Shown here: positions 18,206 to 27,131 of the stretch, piece after piece
How the letters are laid out: each line of letters starts with the position of its first letter
How positions within the stretch are numbered: the stretch's first letter is position 1
Source of the DNA: Candidatus Endomicrobiellum meruensis
Lineage (GTDB): Bacteria > Elusimicrobiota > Endomicrobiia > Endomicrobiales > Endomicrobiaceae
DNA length: 48,606 nt
Reading direction: 5' to 3'
NCBI GenBank assembly: GCA_031282625.1
Contig: JAITDI010000006.1
Span: 1 to 48,606 of the forward strand
Made by a program: the position numbers and the translations under genes
Notes under the pieces: model-generated
Seen by the model: only the letters and a program-made list of their open reading frames with translations
Databases searched by the model: none
Told to the model about the DNA's origin: nothing

Positions 18206-18227
18206 ATTAGTAAAAAATAAATGTCAA
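18199..18227 (-). promoter_or_regulatory. nrdD promoter P2 (distal copy), -35 overlapping the nadA stop codon
   Basis: TTGACA (18222-18227) and TAATAT (18199-18204) on the minus strand are 17 bases apart. The TGA of the nadA stop (18224-18226) lies inside the -35 hexamer. The element is sequence-identical to P1 across both hexamers and the spacer. Confidence 0.75.
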
Positions 18228-19147
18228 GCGTTTATTTCTAACATTTTTGAAATGGGAATATAGGCTTTCTTTCTGATATTGTCCTGTACAAAAACAATAT
18301 TTTTCATGTTAGCAAGAACGTCATAGACTTTTGCCAATGTTATTTTTTTCATGTTTGGGCATATGCTAAGGTCTGTTGCGGGGTAAAATTTTTTCCCGGG
18401 ATTATCTTTTTGCAGTTTATACAATATACCTGTTTCTGTACATATAATAAATTCTTTAGAAGAGCTTTCTTTAATACGTTTGCACATTCCTCCCGTAGAT
18501 AATGCATAGTCCGCTAAGTCAAGAACTTCGGGACGACATTCAGGATGTGCTAAAACCTCTGCTTTAGGGTATTTATTCTTAGCTGTTTTTACATAGTCGG
18601 GTAGAATAAAATTGTTGTGTGTGGGGCAAAAACCGTTCCAAATATTCATTTTTATGCCTGATACTTTTTGTATATATCCGCCTAAATTTCTATCAGGCGT
18701 AAAAATAATGTCAATATTTTTACCAAAAGTCTCAACTACTCTCTTTACGACATTTACCGCATTTGAAGATGTGCAGCATATGTCGCTTTCTGCTTTTACC
18801 GCTGCAGAAGTATTCACATAAGATACAACCACAGGATTTTTGAACTTTGACTTAAACTCTTTTAGTTTTTCTACAGTTATCATATCCGCCATAGGGCAAC
18901 CCGCTTCCAAATCAGGTATTAAAACTTTCTTTTGGGGATTAATAATAGAAGCGGTTTCAGCCATAAAATGCACGCCGCAAAACACAATAACGTCAGCTTT
19001 TGTCTGAGCCGCTTGTCTGCTTAATTCCAAAGAGTCGCCAACGAAATCGGCTATATCGTGTATTTCAGAACGTTGATATATATGGGATAAAATTACCGCT
19101 TTCTTTCCTTTTTTTAAAATGTTTAACTTTTGAATAGTATCGTTCAT
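18224..19147 (-). CDS. nadA: quinolinate synthase A
   Basis: 307 residues, the compact NadA form. Three cysteines sit where the [4Fe-4S] ligands are expected: C84 (DLEAGCPMAD), C174 (NGFCPTHNNF) and C262 (DLSICPNMK). SHIYQRSEIHDIADFVGDSLELS at the start is typical. It condenses iminoaspartate with dihydroxyacetone phosphate in NAD synthesis. No nadB or nadC is adjacent. Its last ten codons are duplicated downstream, and its stop codon forms part of the -35 of an nrdD promoter. Confidence 0.95.
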   Translation of the reverse strand: MNDTIQKLNILKKGKKAVILSHIYQRSEIHDIADFVGDSLELSRQAAQTKADVIVFCGVHFMAETASIINPQKKVLIPDLEAGCPMADMITVEKLKEFKSKFKNPVVVSYVNTSAAVKAESDICCTSSNAVNVVKRVVETFGKNIDIIFTPDRNLGGYIQKVSGIKMNIWNGFCPTHNNFILPDYVKTAKNKYPKAEVLAHPECRPEVLDLADYALSTGGMCKRIKESSSKEFIICTETGILYKLQKDNPGKKFYPATDLSICPNMKKITLAKVYDVLANMKNIVFVQDNIRKKAYIPISKMLEINA

Positions 19148-19202
19148 TTAACCTTTCCTAGTTTCTTATTTAATTTAAAACCTTTTATTTGATTGCAATT
19201 AG

Positions 19203-19799
19203 TTACTTTGTAATGAAGTAAACTGCTGTTTGAGCAAAAAGATTTGGGAGAAGTTTAATTTCTTTCCCCGTTTTGTAGAAGAATTTATTAGCGATTTTAT
19301 ACTTTTTTTCAAAACAGAACGTTTCAAAGTCTTTTATACTCAAAAACCTTAGATTAGGTGAATTATACCATTGGTAAGGAAGGTTTTTTGTAACTGGAGA
19401 ATTCCCAAAAATAAGATCTATCCTAGCCGTGATATACGCAAAATTAGGAAAACCTATAATAATTGTCTTTCCCAGTCTAAAAGACTCTTCAATTACAAAA
19501 TCTATTTTTTTTACTTCTTGTAAGCTATTATATAGAATTATATAGTCAAAGCTCTTTGGCGGATATGCCTCTATTCCGCCCTCTATGTCCGAATGAAAAA
19601 CCGTCAACCCTTTTTCAACGCAAGAATATATCAAACTGTCGTTCAGCTCTATACCTTGAGCATTTATATCTTTTGTTTTTGAAAGATAATACATTAAACT
19701 TCCGTCGCCACAACCTAAATCCAAAACTTTTGCGTTTGTCTCAATAACAGAGGCGATTCTTTTGTATTCAGAAGGAATTTTCCTCAATATATCAGTCAT
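19203..19799 (-). CDS. metW: methionine biosynthesis protein MetW (SAM-dependent methyltransferase fold)
   Basis: 198 residues. The Rossmann motif VLDLGCGDGSLMYYL (about 25-39) is followed by GIELND and the characteristic MetW block FPNFAYITARIDLIFG then LPYQWYNSPN. MetW is required together with MetX in several bacteria, although its exact activity is unsettled. Its ATG overlaps the metX stop by 4 bases (ATGA), so the two are translationally coupled, which strongly supports the assignment. Confidence 0.9.
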   Translation of the reverse strand: MTDILRKIPSEYKRIASVIETNAKVLDLGCGDGSLMYYLSKTKDINAQGIELNDSLIYSCVEKGLTVFHSDIEGGIEAYPPKSFDYIILYNSLQEVKKIDFVIEESFRLGKTIIIGFPNFAYITARIDLIFGNSPVTKNLPYQWYNSPNLRFLSIKDFETFCFEKKYKIANKFFYKTGKEIKLLPNLFAQTAVYFITK

Positions 19800-20923
19800 G
19801 ATAAAGCCTCTTTCAAAACTTTTTCAAGAAAATGTATAATGAGTTTCGTTTGATCTTTTACTTCAATCAAAAAGGAGTCATGCCCATATGTTGATTTTAT
19901 TTCAACATATGTTGTGTTATACCCTCTTAAAGTTAGTTGTTTTACTATATTTTCAGACTGATAAGACGGATAAAGCCAATCAGACGAAAAAGACATGACC
20001 AAAAACTTGATGTCTTTATGTTTGGCATTCGGTAAAAAATTGTTTCCCGATACGTCAAAATAATCCATAGCTTTTGTAATGTATAGATAAGAATTAGCGT
20101 CAAATCTTTTTACAAAAGTGTCTCCCCTATATTTCAAATATCCTTCAACTTCAAAATCTGGAGTAAAATTAAATGTGCGATTTTTATCTTTAAGATTTCT
20201 TGAAAATTTTTCCTGCATGAACTTGTCGCTCATATAGGTTATATGACCTATCATTCTAGCTATCGCAAGACCTCTCTCTGGTTGACTTTGGTCGTAATAA
20301 TTTCCGTTCTTCCAACCTATGTCTGCCATAATGGCTTGTCTGGCTACCTCGTTAAATGCGATTTGTTGAGGAGAATGTTTCATGGTTGTGGCTATTGGTA
20401 TTGCTGAACATATTTTTTCAGGATACGAAATAACCCATTGCAAAACCTGCATTCCTCCCATAGATCCGCCGACTACGGCAAGTAATTTGTCTATTTCAAG
20501 AAAATCTATAAGTTTTTTTTGACAATGAACCATATCGGATATTGTTATTATTGGGAAGCCTAGCGCATAAGGTTTGTTTGAAGTTGGATTGAGTGACGAC
20601 GGTCCTGTGCTTCCTGCACACCCCCCTAAAACGTTTGAACATATTACGAAATATTTGGAAGTGTCAAAGGCTTTTCCGTGACCTATCATATTGCTCCACC
20701 AGCCCGGCTTTGCCTCGTCTTCATGAAATCCTGCGGCGTGAGCATCTCCAGAAAATCCGTGCGTAATAAGTACGGCATTGTTTTTTTTCTCGTTTAATGT
20801 GCCATAAGTTTCATATGCTATTGTAACATCTCTAAGCTGTTTCCCAGATTCAAGAATAATATTCCCAATATTACAAAGTTTAACTTTGGCGATTAAAAGT
20901 GAATTTTCAGAATGTTCAGCCAC
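19796..20923 (-). CDS. metX: homoserine O-acetyltransferase (MetX)
   Basis: 375 residues from a GTG start. Alpha/beta-hydrolase fold: THGFSGDAHAAG, nucleophile elbow VGGSMGGMQVLQW with the catalytic serine, FSSDWLYP for the aspartate and YGHDSFL for the histidine. It acylates homoserine in the first committed methionine step; homologues may use acetyl- or succinyl-CoA. An in-frame ATG at 20977 would add 18 atypical residues. GTG at 20923 is preferred because AAAGGA lies about six bases upstream and the protein then begins AEHSENSLL like other MetX. Confidence 0.9.
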   Translation of the reverse strand: MAEHSENSLLIAKVKLCNIGNIILESGKQLRDVTIAYETYGTLNEKKNNAVLITHGFSGDAHAAGFHEDEAKPGWWSNMIGHGKAFDTSKYFVICSNVLGGCAGSTGPSSLNPTSNKPYALGFPIITISDMVHCQKKLIDFLEIDKLLAVVGGSMGGMQVLQWVISYPEKICSAIPIATTMKHSPQQIAFNEVARQAIMADIGWKNGNYYDQSQPERGLAIARMIGHITYMSDKFMQEKFSRNLKDKNRTFNFTPDFEVEGYLKYRGDTFVKRFDANSYLYITKAMDYFDVSGNNFLPNAKHKDIKFLVMSFSSDWLYPSYQSENIVKQLTLRGYNTTYVEIKSTYGHDSFLIEVKDQTKLIIHFLEKVLKEALS

Positions 20924-20985
20924 GATTATTCCTTTAGCTAATATATTAGCGCAATGAGAGGATTCTATAAACAGCAATTATATCT

Positions 20986-21582
20986 TTATTTAAACTTTTT
21001 TTCTATAAAATAGCGTATAAGGAAGCTTGTTCCGTTTATCCCTAATATGGAAGAATTTACGCATAGATTATAAGACTCGGCTGCGCCCCAAATTTTTTGT
21101 GTGTAATAATTATAATATTTAGCTCTTTCCTTGTCTTTATGACCAATAAGCTTTTTCGCTTCTTTCTGAGAAACATTGTTTTTTAAACTTATTCTTTTTA
21201 TTTTGTCTTCTTTATCTGCGTAAATAAATATGCTTATACAGTTTGGGTATTCTCTTAGAATATAATCAGCGCATCTACCTACAAATATGGCGGATTCTCT
21301 TTGTGCAATCTGCCTTATTACGTCGCTTTGAATTTTAAACAGTAAATCGTCAAATATCGGATTTGTATTAAAGGCATCCGTAAACATTCCAGATGTCAAA
21401 AAATTTTTATCTTCGTCAGCCTTTTCAAAAAAATTTTCTCCAAGACCGCTTTTTTTAGCCGCTATTTGCAAAAGAGTTTTATCGTAAAACGGTATGTTTA
21501 AAGTGTTGGATAATCGTTTGGCTATCATAAGCCCGCCGCTACCGTATTGTCGGGCTATTGTTAATATAAATTTTCTTTTCAC
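20986..21582 (-). CDS. cytidylate-kinase-like P-loop protein
   Basis: 198 residues. RQYGSGGLMIAKRLS near the N-terminus is a P-loop variant, and IFVGRCADYILR (about 101-112) and DKEDKIKRI fit the cytidylate-kinase-like family found beside transporters and regulators in anaerobes, distinct from true Cmk. The substrate is unknown. GGGAGGTT precedes the ATG, and the 17-base gap to the MATE gene upstream suggests cotranscription. No accessory domain is present. Confidence 0.8.
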   Translation of the reverse strand: MKRKFILTIARQYGSGGLMIAKRLSNTLNIPFYDKTLLQIAAKKSGLGENFFEKADEDKNFLTSGMFTDAFNTNPIFDDLLFKIQSDVIRQIAQRESAIFVGRCADYILREYPNCISIFIYADKEDKIKRISLKNNVSQKEAKKLIGHKDKERAKYYNYYTQKIWGAAESYNLCVNSSILGINGTSFLIRYFIEKKFK

Positions 21583-21599
21583 GACTCAACCTCCCGTAT

Positions 21600-22955
21600 T
21601 TATATCATTCCACTTTTCTTAAATCTCTTCTGCTCGTAATTCATTAAAATGACAGTCGCTATAAAAGCGGCTAAATCGGATATGGGCATTGTAATCCATA
21701 CGCCAGTAACTCCAAAATATTTTGGCAGGATAAGGAGAAGAGGGATTAAAAATATAAACTGTCTCGTTACAGACAGAATTATTGAAAGATTAGCTTTTCC
21801 TATACTTTGGAAAAATACTATGGATACCGTTTGGTAGCCAACCAAACAATAAGTCATAAGGACATAACGCATTCCCACGGTAGTTACTTTAATAAGTTCT
21901 TTGTCTGTGGTAAACAAAGAGACTATAGTATGGGGAAATATTTCCGCAATTAAAGAACCTAACGTCATCACGCCTACTGCTATAAAAATTGTTTTTTTCA
22001 GCACTTCATTAACTCTTTTGTATAATCCCGCTCCATAATTATATCCTGATATTGGCTGCATTCCCTGAGTTAATCCCAAAACAATCATAACAAAGATAAA
22101 CAAAACCCGGGTTACTATTCCGTACGCTCCTACGGCAGTATCTCCTCCGTAAATAGAGAGATTTTTATTTATAAGTATTATGATTATACACGTGGCGGCA
22201 TTAAGAAGAAAAGGAGAAAAACCAATTGAAAATATTCCTCTTACAATATTTTTATTTAAAGCGAAAAATTTCTTTTGAAAATGTATAAAATTTGTTTTAT
22301 TGCTAAAAAATTTTATCTGCCATGCCAATGCCAAAGTTTGAGAGATAACTGTTGCAAAAGCGCTTCCGCGGATACCCCAACCAAACTTAAATATAAATAA
22401 AGGATTAAGAACAAGATTTATAAGTATGGTTGAAAAAGTTGCAATCATAGCTTTTTTAGGGTGTCCTTGAGAACGCAGCAAAGAGTTAAGCCCCATATAC
22501 GTGTGTGTAATAACGTTGCCTATTAAGATGATAGTCATGAAGTCATGAGCATGCGGAAGCGTTTGCCGGCTTGCTCCAAAAAAAAGAAGTATCGGATCTA
22601 AAAAAAGCAATAGTACTACAGAAAAAAGAATCCCTATTATTGTGTTTAAGACAATGACATTGCCTAAAATATAATTTGCCGCCTCATAATCCTTTTGTCC
22701 AAGCCTTATTGAAAGCATTGCGCCCGCGCCGACGCCAATTAGCTGACCGAACGCAACCCCTAAATTCATTATAGGGAAAGTTATGGATAAGCCTGATAGA
22801 GCGGCTACTCCTACGCCGTGTCCTATAAATATGCTGTCTGTAACGTTATAAAGCGATGTGGCAAGCATCGCCATAATTGCCGGGAGCGCATACTGCGCTA
22901 ATAATTTCCCTATATTTTCAGTTCCAAGCGTAAGAGGGGCAATATTTTTTTCCAA
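21600..22955 (-). CDS. MATE-family multidrug/sodium efflux transporter
   Basis: 451 residues with about twelve hydrophobic segments in two homologous halves. Family features are the N-terminal IGKLLAQYALPAIMAMLATSLYN with TDSIFIG and the repeated GIRGSAFATVISQ/GVTGVWITMPISD patterns. These inner-membrane antiporters export cationic drugs or metabolites using Na+ or H+. It is one of two MATE genes in the window; the second is at 31375-32772. The cytidylate-kinase-like gene follows 17 bases later. Confidence 0.9.
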   Translation of the reverse strand: MEKNIAPLTLGTENIGKLLAQYALPAIMAMLATSLYNVTDSIFIGHGVGVAALSGLSITFPIMNLGVAFGQLIGVGAGAMLSIRLGQKDYEAANYILGNVIVLNTIIGILFSVVLLLFLDPILLFFGASRQTLPHAHDFMTIILIGNVITHTYMGLNSLLRSQGHPKKAMIATFSTILINLVLNPLFIFKFGWGIRGSAFATVISQTLALAWQIKFFSNKTNFIHFQKKFFALNKNIVRGIFSIGFSPFLLNAATCIIIILINKNLSIYGGDTAVGAYGIVTRVLFIFVMIVLGLTQGMQPISGYNYGAGLYKRVNEVLKKTIFIAVGVMTLGSLIAEIFPHTIVSLFTTDKELIKVTTVGMRYVLMTYCLVGYQTVSIVFFQSIGKANLSIILSVTRQFIFLIPLLLILPKYFGVTGVWITMPISDLAAFIATVILMNYEQKRFKKSGMI

Positions 22956-23006
22956 TTTCTATTCCTTTACTTTAAAATATCAATAAAATTAATTATATAT
23001 TATATA

Positions 23007-23348
23007 AAGATTTTGTATAATTGAAAAAGCAACTACATTTTTAGGACAAATTTATTGCGATGAAAAAGGAACTTGCTCTTTAAATCCAGATTATTTAGAC
23101 CCAGAATGGTTAAAGAAACCTATGCATATATCTGTGAGACGCCTCGTACAATGTACGTTATAGAATCTACACCGGAGCCTACGCCTAAATCTGACGATTT
23201 ATGTTATGATGACGATTGTTTTAAAGGATCCGGTTGGTGGTGGGACAAAGACGGACTTTTCCATTACAAATCCGAGAAGGATCGGAATGGGTGGGAAGTT
23301 AAAATTGGCAACAGGGGTTTTGAGTTTGGAATGCATTGGCGTCGCTAG
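23007..23348 (+). pseudogene. degraded small gene of unknown function, two overlapping frames
   Basis: One frame without a start codon (23007-23163) reads IYCDEKGTCSLNPDYLDPEW and stops. A second frame (open from TTG 23073, stop at 23346-23348) continues with a Pro/Thr-rich linker and a compact C-terminus rich in Trp and Gly (FKGSGWWWDKDGLFHY). Both look protein-like, and together they resemble one protein broken by a frameshift around 23130-23160. A TATAAT lies at 23016-23021. The C-terminus resembles small secreted toxin-type domains in composition only. It overlaps the ldh end by four bases, convergently. Confidence 0.4.
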
Positions 23349-24292
23349 AATCCGCTTGCTTTTATAACTTCTTTAATTTTAGCGGCAGAGTTTTGTAGCG
23401 CTTTAAGTTCTTCTTTGTCAAAATCAATTTTCATAACTTGCCTGATGCCGTTTTTATGCACTATTGCCGGTACGCTTAAATATACGTCGTTTATACCATA
23501 ATAATCTTCAAGTAATGACGATACCGGCAATACGCTGTTTTGATCTTTTAAGATAGCTTTTGATATTTTTGTAAGCGATAGCCCTATTCCGTAAGAGGTC
23601 TCGCCTTTTTTTTCTATAATTTCATAAGCCGAATCTCTAACATCTTCAAAGATTTCTTTAAGTTTTTGTTCTCCTTTTTCTTTGTTTTGTGCTTCAAAAT
23701 AATCTCTAAAAAATATGTCCCCGATTACAGCTTTACTCCACATGGGGAATTCACTGTCCCCATGTTCTCCAAAAATTGAAGCATGAATATTTCTGGAGTC
23801 AACGTTAAGTTCTTTGCTTATAAGGTATCTAAATCTGGCGGTGTCAAGCACAGTTCCGGAACCTATAATTTCGCGAGACGGTTTTCCTGAAATTCTGTAA
23901 GTAATATAAGACAAAATATCTACCGGATTTGTAGCTACGAGGATTATTGCTTTAGGCGAATATTTTACAATTTCAGGAATAATTGTTTTAAAAATTTCTG
24001 CATTTCCTTTTATTAAATCTATTCTTGTTTCGCCTTGCTTCTGTCTTCTTCCGGCAGTTATTACGACCAAGTCTGAATTTGCGGAATCTTTATAGTCGCC
24101 GGCATATATTTTAATCGGAGATACAAAGGGCGCTCCATGAGACAAGTCCATGGCTTCGCCTTTGGCTTTATTCTTGTTGTAATCTACAAGAACCATTTCT
24201 CTTGCTCCGCCGCCTATCATCATTGAATAAGCGTAGCGCATTCCAACATTTCCGCATCCTACAATGCAAACTTTGGGCGATAATTTCAACAT
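23345..24292 (-). CDS. ldh: L-lactate dehydrogenase
   Basis: 315 residues. The NAD-binding motif GCGNVGMRYA (about 12-21) is followed by the substrate-specificity loop AGRRQKQGETR, where Q84 occupies the position that is Gln in lactate and Arg in malate dehydrogenases. The catalytic histidine is H177 (GEHGDSE), and R153 and D150 lie in LDTARF. It converts pyruvate to lactate with NADH, fitting fermentation. Preceded by a GGAGGTT site. Transcription is divergent from the outer-membrane protein gene. Confidence 0.93.
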   Translation of the reverse strand: MLKLSPKVCIVGCGNVGMRYAYSMMIGGGAREMVLVDYNKNKAKGEAMDLSHGAPFVSPIKIYAGDYKDSANSDLVVITAGRRQKQGETRIDLIKGNAEIFKTIIPEIVKYSPKAIILVATNPVDILSYITYRISGKPSREIIGSGTVLDTARFRYLISKELNVDSRNIHASIFGEHGDSEFPMWSKAVIGDIFFRDYFEAQNKEKGEQKLKEIFEDVRDSAYEIIEKKGETSYGIGLSLTKISKAILKDQNSVLPVSSLLEDYYGINDVYLSVPAIVHKNGIRQVMKIDFDKEELKALQNSAAKIKEVIKASGF

Positions 24293-24333
24293 TTATAACC
24301 TCCATTTGTCTATATATAGCTCTTTATGTTATC

Positions 24334-24363
24334 TTGTTTAGGAATGTAAAAGAATTGTATAAT
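24334..24363 (+). promoter_or_regulatory. probable promoter for the outer-membrane barrel protein and enolase
   Basis: TTGTTT (24334-24339) and TATAAT (24358-24363) are 18 bases apart in the divergent ldh/barrel intergenic space, about 50 bases before the ATG. The TTGTATAAT context recurs at other gene starts in this window. Confidence 0.5.
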
Positions 24364-24414
24364 TGTGTTTCAATATCATAGTCATAATCATAGCATTTTT
24401 TAGGAATTTCAAAA

Positions 24415-25797
24415 ATGAACATTCGTCTAATTAGTTTTAAGGGATATTTTTTAGCGCTTTCGTTTGTTTTTTTATTATATTTTGCGGGAAAGATATATGC
24501 AACCGGAAATGATTATGCTTATGCCCAAGGTGTTGCCGCAAGTGTTGCTTTTTTAAATCGTGGCGCTGACAGTGTGGCAGATAAAGGAGTTATGTCTGCA
24601 GTTTCGTCTGTAGCTTCAAACAGTAGAGGGAGACTTTCTGTATTTGGTGCGGTTTACACGGGAGAATCAAAATGTAAAACGGACTCTCAAGGTAATCGCA
24701 TTGATTTAGGCATAACATCTTTAGTTGTGGGATTAGCAAAAAGTTTTAATATCGGTTTGGGAGAATTAACTCTTGGTCCATTTTTTGAACACGGCGTGAG
24801 CTCTTATGACGGGTACAGCGATTTACCCATCGCCGGACTGGGAAATTCCGACTACAGTGGCGGCGGATTGTTGGGGCATATTGATTTTAATAGAAATTTT
24901 TACAGCGAGTTCTCAGGCAGAGCAGGTTTTAATCAAACAGATTTTGAATTTAATAAGGTAATAAAGTACGATTACAGGGCATTATATACGAGCTGCCATA
25001 TAGGATTTGGTTATGCGTTCAAAGTAAGCAATATTTTAAAACTTGATACTTACGGTAAATATTTTTTCACACGCAAGTTTAGCAAAAATGTTCATTTAAA
25101 TGACGGCACATTTCTTAGGTTTTCAGATATTGACTCTCAACGTATAAGGGTTGGAAGTAGGGTGTCTTTTATATTTAGTAAACATGCCGCCGCTTATTTT
25201 GGGGCAGCATGGGAATATACGACTATAGGAACTATTGGCATTAAAGATTCAGCTGACAGTTTCCCTACATTAAAAGGAGGAACCGGCATAGGAGAATTAG
25301 GCGTTTCTGATAGCTTTAAGGATTTTTACTTTGATTTAAGCGGGCAGTGTTACGTAGGTGAACACAAAGGCGTATCGCTAATGCTTAGAGTTTCTTTTGA
25401 TTTATTTAGTAGAATAAAAAGATTTTTAGGTTATTCTACTGAAAAATTTCATTCAGAAAAGACCAAAAGATTTAACAAAAATTTTAAAATGTCAAAAAAA
25501 GATTGTTTTGACAAAACTCTTGAAATAATAAAAAAACTGAAAGCAAGAGTAACTCATAAGAGTTTTGATAAAGGTTATATAATAGCTTTTGATTTTGCCA
25601 AAAGTTTTAAGGATTGTTGTTTGGATTCAACAGAAGCAGGAGTCTTTATAACGGAAACAGACTCCAAAAATGTAACTGTTGAAGTTTGTTCGGACAATAG
25701 CGTACTTGGCGAAAAGTTTTCTGTTAAATTTTTTGAAATGTTGAGTGAAAAGGATAGCGGCTCAAGCAAAGAAGAGGACAATAAAAGCAATGCGTAG
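24415..25797 (+). CDS. outer-membrane beta-barrel protein (autotransporter-barrel-like) with a C-terminal periplasmic-type domain
   Basis: 460 residues with a signal peptide (about 1-29, cleavage after IYA). Residues about 50-345 show alternating amphipathic strands with [27 protein letters not shown] and [14 protein letters not shown], the look of an autotransporter barrel domain. Unlike true autotransporters, the barrel is not C-terminal; about 115 further residues with Lys/Ser-rich and cysteine-containing segments follow. These would face the periplasm. It ends 11 bases before eno, so the two may be cotranscribed. No passenger of significant size is present. Function is unknown. Confidence 0.65.
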   Translation: MNIRLISFKGYFLALSFVFLLYFAGKIYATGNDYAYAQGVAASVAFLNRGADSVADKGVMSAVSSVASNSRGRLSVFGAVYTGESKCKTDSQGNRIDLGITSLVVGLAKSFNIGLGELTLGPFFEHGVSSYDGYSDLPIAGLGNSDYSGGGLLGHIDFNRNFYSEFSGRAGFNQTDFEFNKVIKYDYRALYTSCHIGFGYAFKVSNILKLDTYGKYFFTRKFSKNVHLNDGTFLRFSDIDSQRIRVGSRVSFIFSKHAAAYFGAAWEYTTIGTIGIKDSADSFPTLKGGTGIGELGVSDSFKDFYFDLSGQCYVGEHKGVSLMLRVSFDLFSRIKRFLGYSTEKFHSEKTKRFNKNFKMSKKDCFDKTLEIIKKLKARVTHKSFDKGYIIAFDFAKSFKDCCLDSTEAGVFITETDSKNVTVEVCSDNSVLGEKFSVKFFEMLSEKDSGSSKEEDNKSNA

Positions 25798-25808
25798 AGG
25801 AGGCATTT

Positions 25809-27113
25809 ATGGCAAAGATTAAAAAAATTACAGGAAGAGAAATTGTTGATTCGCGAGGAAATCCTACCGTTGAGGTGGATGTTTTATTGGACGATGGAAC
25901 TTTAGGAAGAGCGGCTGTTCCTTCCGGCGCTTCAACTGGCTCCAGAGAAGCTCTTGAACTTAGAGACGGCGACAAAAAAAGGTTCGGCGGCAAAGGCGTT
26001 TTGAAAGCCGTGTCAAACGTTAATAAGGAAATAGCTCCAAAAATAGTCGGACTTGACGTAACCGAACAGCAAAAAATAGATGAAACAATGATAAAGCTTG
26101 ACGGTACGGACTTTAAGAGCAATTTAGGGGCTAACGCTATACTTGGAGTCTCTCTTGCGTGCGCTAAAGCAGGGGCTATTTCAAATAGGCTTCCTGTATA
26201 TGAGTATGTAAGAAAGACTTATGAGATCAAAAGTGATAAATATATTTTGCCTGTTCCTTTGATGAATATTATAAACGGTGGCGAACATGCCGATAATAAT
26301 GTTGATTTGCAGGAGTTCATGATTGCTCCTATAAACACTCCTAATTTTCATGAGGCTTTAAGAACAGGCTGCGAAGTTTTTCACAGTTTGAAAAAAGTAT
26401 TAAATAGCAAAGGTTTTGCAACAGGAGTCGGCGACGAAGGTGGATTTGCTCCAAATTTAACCTCTAATGAACAAGCCTTGGAAGTAATATGCGAAGCCGT
26501 TAAAGCCGCAGGTTATGAAGTCGGCAAAGACATAGTTTTTGCTTTAGACGTAGCCGCAAGCGAGCTTTATGATAATGGCAAATATAATCTTGAAGGCGAA
26601 GTAAAAGACAAAGTAAAAACTTCGCAAGACATGATTGCTTTTTACGACAATCTTTTAAAGAAATATCCTATAATGTCCATAGAAGACGGCTTAAGCGAAT
26701 CGGACTGGAATGGTTGGAAAGCTCTTACTCAAGAATTAAAATCTAAATTACAACTTGTCGGGGATGATCTTTTTGTGACAAACACAAAAATATTTAAAGA
26801 AGGCATAGATAAGCATATTGCAAATTCTATTCTTATAAAAGTCAATCAAATAGGTTCGCTTTCAGAGACTGTTGCTGCTGTTCAAATGGCTTATAAAGCC
26901 GGTTATACTGCTATTATGTCGCATCGTTCAGGAGAAACGGAAGACAGTATAATCGCAGATTTAGCCGTTGCTTTAAATACAGGTCAGATTAAAACAGGTT
27001 CTGCGTCAAGAACCGATAGAATGTGTAAATATAATCAACTTTTAAGAATAGAGGAAGAATTAGGTTCAAAAGCAAGCTATTTGGGAAGAGCCGCTTTTTC
27101 AAGCATAAAGTAA
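25809..27113 (+). CDS. eno: enolase
   Basis: 434 residues, full length. It begins with [20 protein letters not shown], and contains [15 protein letters not shown], the magnesium ligand region [11 protein letters not shown], the catalytic lysine strand (LIKVNQIGS) and [10 protein letters not shown]. It interconverts 2-phosphoglycerate and phosphoenolpyruvate in glycolysis. The AGAGGAGG site precedes the ATG. It lies directly between the barrel-protein gene and holA. Confidence 0.97.
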   Translation: MAKIKKITGREIVDSRGNPTVEVDVLLDDGTLGRAAVPSGASTGSREALELRDGDKKRFGGKGVLKAVSNVNKEIAPKIVGLDVTEQQKIDETMIKLDGTDFKSNLGANAILGVSLACAKAGAISNRLPVYEYVRKTYEIKSDKYILPVPLMNIINGGEHADNNVDLQEFMIAPINTPNFHEALRTGCEVFHSLKKVLNSKGFATGVGDEGGFAPNLTSNEQALEVICEAVKAAGYEVGKDIVFALDVAASELYDNGKYNLEGEVKDKVKTSQDMIAFYDNLLKKYPIMSIEDGLSESDWNGWKALTQELKSKLQLVGDDLFVTNTKIFKEGIDKHIANSILIKVNQIGSLSETVAAVQMAYKAGYTAIMSHRSGETEDSIIADLAVALNTGQIKTGSASRTDRMCKYNQLLRIEEELGSKASYLGRAAFSSIK

Positions 27114-27131
27114 GTAATAGTTATTCCAAAA

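Larger units (their letters stand above)
18128..18253. repeat. tandem direct repeat, nadA-proximal copy
   Basis: 126 bases forming the second unit, at a period of 137-138 bases. Its right end (18224-18253) is the genuine 3' end of nadA. The unit boundaries indicate that the duplication captured the nadA terminus together with the downstream promoter region. Confidence 0.95.

Noticed and set aside
20924-20977. ATG start for metX 18 codons upstream
   Set aside because: No ribosome site fits it and the added residues are unlike MetX. GTG at 20923 has AAAGGA at good spacing.
20924-20990. SAM-responsive riboswitch upstream of metX
   Set aside because: The gap to the preceding gene is too short and no conserved core or kink-turn is visible.
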